NCBI GenBank assembly: GCA_037102815.1
Contig: BTPP01000003.1
Span: 3,410,001 to 3,474,000 of the forward strand
Direction: 5' to 3'
Origin: Neurospora intermedia
Taxonomy: Eukaryota > Ascomycota > Sordariomycetes > Sordariales > Sordariaceae
Length of the DNA: 64,000 nucleotides
In this document: one piece after another, positions 55,657 through 64,000 of the stretch
How the letters are laid out: every line of letters begins with the position of its first letter
Numbering within the stretch: the stretch's first letter is position 1
Position numbers and translations under genes: made by a program
The notes under the pieces: model-generated
Told to the model about the DNA's origin: nothing
Databases searched by the model: none
What the model saw: the letters and a program-made list of their open reading frames with translations, nothing else

Positions 55657-56362
55657 TATACATTTCCAGTATCCTTACTTTGTTGATACTCACGGCATCT
55701 ATGGTAAGTTCTCTGCTGCATTGATGGGGACCGTCCTCCCTCAGAGGCGCCCTTTGCACTTGACACATTATATCACCAGCCATATTGGATGCAGATATTA
55801 TCATAATTTTCAAGACGCGAGACTTGTTCCTATCATGAGATAGTTCAAGTGCCAAACCAAATGGTAATGTTATCGAATTGCTATCATAACGGTAGTGGCT
55901 CTATTTTTTATTTTTTTTTCCCCCTTCTGGAGGAGTAGAAGCTTGATGGTACCAGAGAGGATCTTGATACTGGTACCAGGTGAGACCTGTCCACGCAGTC
56001 TCACGCTTCGTTCTTATAGCTCTTGTGATTTGTAGCGCTATGTTCTCAACGGACACAACGCACCTTAGGTATGGAACTTCGCCCATGTAGGTAAGTCTAC
56101 TGTGGCGTCAAGTTCTAGTTTCCAAGATAGAACCTGAGTATCTCTTCTTCGTCTTCCCTGCTACCCATAAAAAGAAATCACTTCCCCAGCTTTCGTTCGA
56201 GCTTACAGAGAAGAGAAGCATCTGGCTGACTTGAGATTTCATTCATTGTCTATTATGTGTTTTCTTATTCCTAATCTCGCAACATCAGAGCGAAGAAACT
56301 CTAAACGTAAATTGCAAGAAGTAGATAGCCTCATCAGCATTGTCATTATAACAGTTCGGTTT

Positions 56363-56428
56363 GACTCGAACAAAGTTACCTAGTGTTATCCAATCACGGA
56401 TAAAGCTCATCTTCCTACCACTGAGACA
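56363..56428 (-). pseudogene. Degenerate tRNA-like sequence
   Basis: The minus strand has the A-box-like TGTCTCAGTGG (56428-56418) followed by a perfect B box GTTCGAGTC (56371-56363), spaced as in a tRNA. A 4-bp T stem (TTTG/CAAA) forms. A 6-bp hairpin TTATCC/GGATAA (56403-56386) sits where the anticodon arm should be, but its loop is 6 bases, not 7. The acceptor ends do not pair. Likely a decayed tRNA. Confidence 0.25.
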
Positions 56429-59400
56429 CTAGCGTATCACAGAAGCGAAAAGGCAAAAAGAAGAATATTTTCACACATGTCCATCACACGAAATATAATC
56501 GCATCCAGCGTGCCCTCAACAAGGTATCCCTGAAGCAACTTCATGGGCTTTCTAATCTTCATGTCACCTGGAGAGCAATGTTGCAAGAAGAAGACCTTCT
56601 CATAACTTGGCCACTCCCTTTTCCTACAGACTCGTTTATAATGAACCGGCTAGGCACTGAATAGAAAGAACCATGCTTCGATTATGGTATAAATAGCGTT
56701 ATGTACCTATTTATCTGTATACATACTCAGATGCAGCATCACTATCTCACAATGTACCAGACAGTCCCGAATGTAGGTTGTTATTGTTGTTGTGAGGAAA
56801 CTCGCGATTGTTAAAGAGTAAAGTGAGAAATGTCCAAAAGAATGCTAGAAGAATGTATTAACAGCTACAGATCTCTGATTTTTTAATTTTCAGTTTCTAT
56901 CTTTCTAGTGTCTTTTTGCTATTTCCTCCTCTTATCTGATCTTAACCTTGGACAATCTTCCCTCAAGTAAGACAAACTGTGTGGACATCTACAGTTCATT
57001 TCTATAGCTTAATTAACGAACACATGTACTTGAGGCCATCCAAGTCTGTTTGGAAGGGGCACTTGGCGAGCTTCATGGGACTGCAGCGGGATATATCGAG
57101 GACGAAGTTTTCCGCCTATCTCTTGTTGCTTTTCATTTCAGTTTTATTGATTGTGGACCTGATATTGGAACTTACTCGCCAGAGCGGTCTTAACATCGGC
57201 CCATCCAAGACCCAGACAGGCGAGAAAAGGTGGTTTCTCGAACGAGCCAAGCGGGAAGTTGGAGAGACTGCGACGCTAACAGCGATCATTCTGCTCAGAG
57301 TCGTGCATCTACCCGGGCCGGATTGAGACTAGAGGCAGCGTTGAGTAACCACCACAGGGATATGCTGAGGTTGTGCCGTGTGATAATGCATGTGAAGAGG
57401 TGAACGAATCTGAGAAACAGTGTAAAGCCAGGGGCAGGATGAAGGAAAATAGGGATGAATATGACGGAACTATGTTCAGTAAGACAGCTTGCCGCAATAA
57501 GAAACAAAGTGTGTAAGAGCTTTCTCCTATTTGGTCAACGTGCCAGGGGTTGACTCGTCGCCACTTTTTGACACTAGGCTTCTACACTACGCTGTTCCTT
57601 TTTTTTGTTGTTTTGTTGATTCACGTTGGGCTTATTTTGCACATGGCTCGTCGTCCTCGTCAACCGGGGAATGTGACATCGACATGCGCAATTCAGTGTC
57701 ATTGCCGCCGGAGATACTTAGATGAATCATGACGACATACGAGGAATTCTGCCCGAGAACATTACGGTGGCCGATAATTCGCCACATTGAACTCGCAATC
57801 TGTGTGCCAGAGAGAGCTTGGGTAGGCCAGGGTTTCTCGACTCCATCGCCGGGGTTACACCAAACGATATTCGTAACTTGGGGAGAAATTGAATGGCAGG
57901 CATGGGTGTCAAGGCCAGAAACTGAGCGAACGCGGGTCTAGGTATAGTGGTGTGCTGCATACATACAATCGAGGCTAGGTTGCCACAACGAACCAGTGAA
58001 GGTGGAACACAGCTTGTGATGGTTGTTAGGAGCATGGCCGCCTCGCCAATCTGTCTTTTATTGCAGATGTGATGGGCGGATGTACATGGGAGCGGAGGTT
58101 ACCTGGTAAGCGAGGTCGGCCAGATCTCTCAGATCCCTTTGACGACCTTGGCCTCCCGTTTGAGGGGCCAATTGGCTGGCTAAGAAAGGGGGTATCATGC
58201 AGGATGTCTACCGGCGTACAATGTTGGTGTGGATCTTTAGGGAAACCTCTGTCAAGCTGATGGGATTGGCGGCATGGAATTGGCATACTGCATAAGAGGT
58301 CCCTTCCGTGTAACGCTGGTACAGCAAAGAAGACCAAAGCCGGCTCACTTGGCAGGATGTTGGGGGACCCCGTCAGTGTAGAATTCCAGGCCGGATTGAG
58401 AAGCTTGAGTGGAAGCTGGCGAAGGAGGATGCAAAGACCACACCATCATGAGAACGAAGAAGCAGCCACCAGGCGGAGCGGATCTCCGCCAGAAGATGGA
58501 ACCCCAGTGTCCATGCTGACAGTCCAAGACGATTAAAATGATGTATTTCAGGGATGTGTGGTATTAGTTGTTGAGAAGAAGAAGAGTACTGTACCTCTAG
58601 TGTACAGAAATCCCAGCGATCCGCAGTTGGGTTGTTATGGTGTAGTGTACGGGCGCAGCTTCCAGATAGACCTCTGACAATTCCCCTTGAACGGAATGGC
58701 CAAACGGAAGCCGCATACAAGTATGGACAGGAACACAGGTTCGACGGCATGTAGACCCTGCTTAGGGAGCCGACTTATCCACAAGGATAAATGACCGCAT
58801 GGGTGCATGGAAAGAGCACCAGCGCGGTCCCCTTCCCCAAGCTGATTGATATCCGATGATGGCGGATGAACCGTCCATCGGAGAGCACTGCAGGAGGACG
58901 CCCAACTTGACATGGCTTCCATGCCAATCCGTACTTGCCTCACAGAACATTCCAGGTGAAACACCTGTGACAGAGCTGCTTGGCAGGAGGCGAATATTTC
59001 AAGACAGGAAGCCACGGTCCATGGTTACGATAACCTATGGCAGATCAGTTCAACTTGGTGTATTCAGTGACGGCAGTTCCAGCCACTCAAATTCGCGCTT
59101 TTTTACCCCGCAAACGTCTCGACATGGGGTGTAGCCATAGCCGGGGGCCGTGACGTCGACCGGCAACGACCCACTTGGCTCACTTTAGTGCAAGTTTAAA
59201 TGTTAGCGTCGGACGCTGAGCCCCCGCAGTCTCCAATGGTCCGCTAGCACAAACTAGGAAAGGACCCTCAGTCGAGAACGAGACAAATGCATCTTTGATT
59301 GGATAACGAAATGCAGGTGCTTCTCCACTTTAACAGCGTCGAGCCGATTCATTGAGGCCATCCTTTGGGGCCTCGCGTGCTTCTGCCTCTCCTGTCACTC

Positions 59401-60475
59401 CAATTGTAGTGAACAAACAGACTGATCACGGTTGGAAAGCTCAGACAGAACTGATCGGCAACTGTGCACTAACATTATTCTATTACAGTAGCACCGGCTA
59501 CTACAATAATACGGCTAGAGCTCACAGTGATGCTGGCCCGATGAGCGCCGATTGGCTTTCAGACGCACAATCATCCCCATATTCGGTCAATAGCTCACAG
59601 CCATGCTCAGCTTGACGGTACGGAACCTTCCCGTCTGAATTAAGGTGTGATGCGCCCCTTGAGGGTACATACCCTCTGGCTTGGCCGTAGGGGTTCTTGG
59701 GGGCTTTGTCTCCCCTCTTTGATAGACCAAGGAAAGTGTACATTAGGTATCCCCGCTCCTCTTGCCTCCAGTTTTCCTCGTGGCACCTCATCCCCAATTC
59801 CTCAATCATCATCTGTTTTATCTGAAGCTCCAAGTACCGATACCTTTCAGAGCCACTCGTAACAAAGAAGAGCACGAAGGTGCAACTTGAAGCGGACATT
59901 TGCCCACCATTCTATCTTCTGCTTAACTGGGAACAAAGGAGTTGGTGAGACAAGATAGAGCCCGTCCGACTACTTGGTCCCGGATAGCTTGCTCTAGTCA
60001 ACCGAGACGGGAGATATTGCGAGTGTCGATCGTTTTTGCTGTTTGGCCATCAGTCAATTCCATTGCACGGCATTACCCAGTCGTTCCTTGCCTCAGGTGC
60101 AGATAGAGTGCGCAATCTGGAGCAATCCGATAACATCACATCATTCCTGCCGTCTATAACCTCCCCTCGCACACCCTCAGTCGTCATCTCGGCCCCGCCC
60201 GACTTGACGTTTACCCCCTAACGGCTGCGTTTCACCTCTACAACACCGACTGCATCGGGTCGCACGCAACTCGAACCACTGCCACTTGCAAACATACGAG
60301 CTCGTCTTTCACGAAAACAACTACCACACCACCCTTCCCTCACCTTCGAAACTGTTACCGCATCTCCACGAACTGTTCCAATACGACCATCAACAAAGCT
60401 TGGACCAGGACAGACCCTTCCCAGAACCTACATATTGCCCCTTCACCTCGCCGCCACCTGTCTGCCTCTTTCACC

Positions 60476-61324
60476 ATGTCTTCCGACAACAGCAATTCGA
60501 ATCAGACCAACAACGATATGGCGCGCCAACAGAGACGGGGTTCTGTGACTGCTTCATCTGCCGCTTTGGCAAGCCTCTTCCGAAGCAACTCCATCACACA
60601 GGGCCAGCCACCTAACTTCCCCGGAACATCTGCCGCCATCAACGAGCAACGTCGGAGACTCTCCATCACCACCCTCGGCCTGTCCGGAACATCGCCGTCG
60701 GCTTCCTTTATGCGTCGTGCCAGCCTCTCCACCAACAACTCGGAACTGGCTGAAGAGAACGCCATTGATGAAGATGATTCTGCCCGCACCGCTCCAGCCG
60801 TTCCCTTCGGCCGCCGCATGAGCCTAGGTGCCCGAGGTCCTTGGGGTGGTGTAAGCCCTGGGACAAATGGTAGGCCGTCCCCACCAACCCGCAATGATAG
60901 CACTTTCCTTCGTGGCCCTCCTCCTACTCCACCGCCTGTCTCGTCCCCGGGCACTGGTAACTACATATGGGGAAAGACGCCTTCCCAGCCCAACATTGCT
61001 ACTCCGCTTAAGACCCCTTCTGATGTGTTATCTCCTCGTTCAGAGCAAGGCTTCAACTGGTCCGAGCAGCTTCGATCTCGTGCTGAGAGCACCGTCTCTG
61101 GTCAACGGCACTCAATCTCTTTTACCTCGGGCCTCAGTGGCTCGCCTCCTGGCGCCGGCTTTAGGCGCCCATCTCCGCCAGTCTCGACCCCTCAACATGA
61201 CAGAGCCAAATCTGTCTCCGAAATGCCGGCGCCTCCCGCCCAGGCGCCGAAGGCACGACCTGTCCCACAAAAGCCCGATCCCTTCCAGGAGCGCATTCTG
61301 AAGGGCGACTTTTACATGGACTGA
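60476..61324 (+). CDS. Disordered Ser/Pro-rich protein with four RRxS sites
   Basis: Intronless 282-residue frame that I take to be a conserved ascomycete protein of unknown function. It is Ser/Pro/Arg-rich and mostly disordered. Four RRxS motifs, the classic protein kinase A or related AGC/CaMK target, lie at Ser23, Ser63, Ser83 and Ser116, the middle two in RRRLSITTLGLSG and MRRASLSTN. Further along are PPTPPP, many SP/TP sites, FNWSEQLRSRAES and a distinct C terminus DPFQERILKGDFYMD. The regular motif spacing and defined C terminus argue that it is real. The start ATG sits in a good context (ACCATGTC), after a long pyrimidine/CA-rich leader. Confidence 0.78.
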   Translation: MSSDNSNSNQTNNDMARQQRRGSVTASSAALASLFRSNSITQGQPPNFPGTSAAINEQRRRLSITTLGLSGTSPSASFMRRASLSTNNSELAEENAIDEDDSARTAPAVPFGRRMSLGARGPWGGVSPGTNGRPSPPTRNDSTFLRGPPPTPPPVSSPGTGNYIWGKTPSQPNIATPLKTPSDVLSPRSEQGFNWSEQLRSRAESTVSGQRHSISFTSGLSGSPPGAGFRRPSPPVSTPQHDRAKSVSEMPAPPAQAPKARPVPQKPDPFQERILKGDFYMD

Positions 61325-63417
61325 GCGCGGTTCCTCAATCACTGGCTTGACGTTGTTTTCTTTTACATTGGTTTTTACAACATGACATATCTGCTTTATC
61401 TTTCTGGGACTGGAGCATCAGTTTGCTCCGCCCTCATGCACCGGAGTTTAGGGAAGGGCTAGGTTCTCCTGTCGCGGCAGGCCTTGAAGAAAACAAAACC
61501 GGACATAAACTATGACAAAGGCTCATTTTCAAGAGGGGAACTGCACCTATGGAACTTACTATTGCATCGTTGTTGTTTTATTTGTTTACCGGCAAAGGTA
61601 CATACGCTGGTCGTTCTAAGGCGAAGCAGGCGAGCGATCCGAGATGAGGAAATGACCACACCATCCAGTTTTACAGGTTGAGACGAACTTGCTTTTTTCT
61701 CTTTCATGTTTCGTATGAATCGGGTATCGGTTTCTATGGTATCGGTTGCTTCACAAGGTTGGCATGTTTGAGGACGATACACACAGATTGGGAGGAGTGG
61801 TAGGAACATTCAAGCATATGGGCAATGGTTATGGGAAGGCTGAGTGGTTACGGTAATCATCGAATAGATTGCCCAATACAATTATATTATCCAATACTTT
61901 CTGGTTCCTTTCGTAACAAACTGAACCGTTCACATGTCGGGGGGCTTTGTTATGACCCAAGGCTCTCAGAAGACAATCACATGCCTCTGCCTACCCACGT
62001 CCTTGTTCACAGGCTTCCACCAGCCGGCACCGACGCTGCGAAATCGCAACGCGATACTAGGCATGCAGAAGCACGGCATATACATACACCCACGGCCACG
62101 TGCTGTGAATTTTCAAGGAAACTTCGGCAGTAGAGAGCAAGTAAATGCAAGCTTAACTGTCTGATAGGTACAGCCAGAGTGCTTCATGATTGCATCTACC
62201 TAGGTACCTCGAAGTATTTGCCACTCTACATCTAGTTCTCCTCTCTTCTCCCTTTCCAGCGGCGACCAACCTTGGTCCAACACCCAACTCTTTGCAGCCA
62301 ATTTGCTGTAAACAGTCCTTTTGATTTCTCTCCCTACAATGAGAGCTTCAATCTCCATCCCTTCACTAGGATTAAGCCGCGATTTTACGGCAGGGAAGAC
62401 TCTCTCCGCACATGGAGCATAAAGGATGAACGAACGGCCCGAATGAAATGCAGATATGAAGAGGTTTTAACGTGCAGGCCGGGCGGTCGTGTATACAGTA
62501 TCTGGCTAATATGTATCTCTCTCTCTCTTTTTCTCTCCTTTTTTTGCATGTTTTCTTTTTCTTCTGCTTTGTTGTCTTACGGGTGTCTGCTGGGCTGTTC
62601 GTCTGGACGTGAGGCGTTTCGAGCCCAGATAAATAAACCAGCTGCTTGTGTTTTCGTGTGTGTATGCGTCTGAGACCCGATGTTGCGGGTTTCGAGGTGA
62701 GTTGGTTGTTTTTTGTGGTAATAATATTGAGTTTGACTAGGTACGTTGTTGATGTTGTGTGTGTTGTCGATTTGGGTACAGTAATCGATATGATAAGTAG
62801 TAGTAGGTTATGGTTTCTGATTTCACAAAGGACGTATTTTGTTTCGTCAGATTCGACGGTATGTTTATGATATTACTGAGATACCTGCCCTTTGCTCCCG
62901 TAGATTCACGTGCGTGGAGATCTATCTGGTTTCGCAGATGACGATATATGATGGATCCTCGCCATGCAAGCTAGCCACCGTCTAGTCCAGTAAGCCATAT
63001 CGTGAGTGTGACTAGAGCAGTCAAGTGGCTTCCAAGTCTGAGCCTTTTCTCCTCCATACGAGCAAGAAGGTAACACTGCGTACATCTCAAGCACATAGAA
63101 AAAGAGAGTGTGGGATAGGACCGCGTTGATTTGACCCATGGTGATCTTATATCCTACCCACAGCTGTAATCATAACCATGTGCCACTTTCCACCTCTTCG
63201 TTCTTCTGTCATCATAATCCGTAATATTTATCAAAACTCCCGGTTTTTTTGAACATATTATCCATTAACCATTACTCATGCCATGTGTACATGCTTGATT
63301 TTGTTTACCCAACTGATTTCAATCTTCGACACAGAGATACGTTCGGGGAAACAGTGCTTGCTAGGCTTCTGTTTGGAACACCACGGCTTGCTTTCAAGTC
63401 AAACAAGTCCAGCAATG
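61325..63417. other. Intergenic region before the right-edge gene
   Basis: 2.1 kb with the 3' UTRs of both flanking genes. It has a CT-rich run (about 62515-62550) and a GT-rich stretch (62640-62780). A 133-codon frame at 62272 has no ATG start and looks accidental. Confidence 0.4.
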
Positions 63418-64000
63418 TCACCATGGTTTCGTTCCATTGGTGATACCCCATATTGGATTCATCCCCCCAGCATGATGCCCACCATGTCCGCCATGAACAG
63501 CATGCTGTTGCTGCTGCTGCTGCTGCCCATGTCCTCCCCCTCCGCCACTACTGCCACCTCCTGATCCCCCTTGGTTCCCATTCTGCTGCTGCTGCCCTTG
63601 ATGCTGCTGCTGTCCCGCCCCATACCAGCCTTGCCCGTAATCATACGCCGATCTCACTCCCCCTAACCCAGCAGCAGCACCTTGACCTCCAAATCCAGCC
63701 CCTAGACCGCCGTTGAAGCCCCCGCCTCCACTCAAGTCCATGCCTACTCCCATACCCAAGCCCATACCTAGCGCCATCATATTGAAGTCATCGCCCGCCA
63801 GCCCGCCGAGCGTCAAGTCCATGGCCTGCTCGAACCCATCGCCAAAATTGGCGGGTTCAAATTCGGGGATGAACGCTTGGCTGAGCCAGGGGAGGGGGTC
63901 AAGAGGCCCTGTTGAGGGCTGCTGCTGGTTCATATCTGGAAGGGGTGCGGAGGAACTGGCGTTTGACAAACATGGTGGCTGTTGGGCAGGCTGCGGCTGT
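63418..64000 (-). CDS. Gln/Gly/His-rich protein C terminus (cut by window edge)
   Basis: The last 193 codons of a minus-strand gene; the 5' part lies beyond base 64000. The visible sequence begins QPQPAQQPPCLSNASS, then LPWLSQAFIPEFEPANFGDGFEQAMDLTLGG, an acidic-hydrophobic stretch like the C-terminal activation region of fungal zinc-cluster transcription factors. Gly-Met repeats and poly-Gln, poly-Gly and His/Gly runs follow, ending MNPIWGITNGTKPW. No DNA-binding domain is visible, so transcription factor is an inference from composition only. Confidence 0.55.
   Translation of the reverse strand, partial: QPQPAQQPPCLSNASSSAPLPDMNQQQPSTGPLDPLPWLSQAFIPEFEPANFGDGFEQAMDLTLGGLAGDDFNMMALGMGLGMGVGMDLSGGGGFNGGLGAGFGGQGAAAGLGGVRSAYDYGQGWYGAGQQQHQGQQQQNGNQGGSGGGSSGGGGGHGQQQQQQQHAVHGGHGGHHAGGMNPIWGITNGTKPW
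63503..63526 (-). repeat. CAG/CAA trinucleotide repeat (poly-Gln)
   Basis: A near-perfect run of CAG codons on the minus strand gives a block of seven Gln; a second CAG-rich block lies at about 63583-63615. Such runs change length easily between strains. Confidence 0.8.

Larger units (their letters stand above)
55089..60475. other. 5.4-kb gene-poor region
   Basis: The longest stretch without a convincing gene. The left half (about 55.2-57.6 kb) is visibly AT-richer than the flanks. It contains one Cys-rich orphan ORF (55306), one frame with a single hydrophobic segment (57024-57326) and a tRNA-like relic (56.36-56.43 kb). The right end should hold the leader of the gene at 60476. It could host a non-coding RNA or decayed repeat, but I see no repeat ends. 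Confidence 0.4.

Noticed and set aside
57024-57326. 100-codon ORF with one hydrophobic segment
   Set aside because: Single weak feature in an AT-rich intergenic region; no splice sites or similarity.
62272-62673. 133-codon frame with hydrophobic stretch
   Set aside because: Opens from TTG, and the hydrophobic part is a translated CT/TTT tract.
1-64000. Secondary metabolite cluster, transposon, CRISPR or prophage
   Set aside because: No polyketide or peptide synthase, transposase, integrase, spaced direct repeats or terminal inverted repeats were seen; gene content is eukaryotic housekeeping.

Overview
The window is nuclear DNA from a filamentous ascomycete of the Sordariales, very like Neurospora or Sordaria. 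Genes are about 2 to 3 kb apart and lie on both strands. They carry short introns (about 45 to 140 bases) with GTAAGT-type donors, CTAAC-type branch sites and CAG/TAG acceptors. Several proteins match the Neurospora lineage closely: a complex I 49 kDa precursor of 478 residues ending EVDR, a POD-6-like germinal centre kinase, and a PXR1 G-patch protein ending in IFMIK. Splice sites below were placed by eye and checked for reading phase.

Layout. 1-3 kb: NOG2 GTPase (minus, cut by the left edge), divergent from mitoribosomal mS26/Pet123. 3.5-7 kb: an Adp1-type ABCG transporter with EGF-like repeats. 8.2-9.6 kb: a PLP aminotransferase. 10-11.7 kb: hexokinase. 14.7-16.3 kb: OST1 of oligosaccharyltransferase. 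17.6-18.9 kb: a Pil1/Lsp1 eisosome protein. 19.2-22.4 kb: MCM4. 23.1-24 kb: coatomer zeta. 24.2-25.7 kb: SUA5. 26.2-29 kb: POD-6-like kinase. 30.6-31.1 kb: a DUF7053-like protein. 32-33.5 kb: COQ6. 33.8-36.6 kb: two uncharacterised genes, one doubtful. 37.4-39 kb: nuo-49. 40.3-41.5 kb: RPC40. 42-43.7 kb: UBA3. 44.3-47.5 kb: TEL2. 48.2-48.6 kb: COX17. 49.3-50 kb: an unidentified coiled-coil protein. 50.4-51.7 kb: PXR1. 52.8-55.1 kb: a BTB-like protein with a long basic N-terminal half. 55.1-60.5 kb: a gene-poor stretch. 60.5-61.3 kb: a disordered protein with four RRxS sites. 63.4-64 kb: a Q/G/H-rich C terminus cut by the right edge.

Almost everything is conserved eukaryotic housekeeping: ribosome production (NOG2, PXR1, RPC40), mitochondrial function (mS26, nuo-49, COQ6, COX17, SUA5), genome maintenance (MCM4, TEL2), secretion and glycosylation (coatomer zeta, OST1), and cell polarity (POD-6). 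There is no metabolic cluster, transposon, CRISPR array or complete mobile element. I did not find a convincing new multi-gene system. The points most worth a second look are a 6-base exon in UBA3, two stop-free introns of length 3n (MCM4, eisosome gene), an upstream ORF overlapping the hexokinase start, staged starts in SUA5, the uncharacterised genes at 33.8-36.6, 49.3-50, 52.8-55.1 and 60.5-61.3 kb, and three degenerate tRNA-like sequences.
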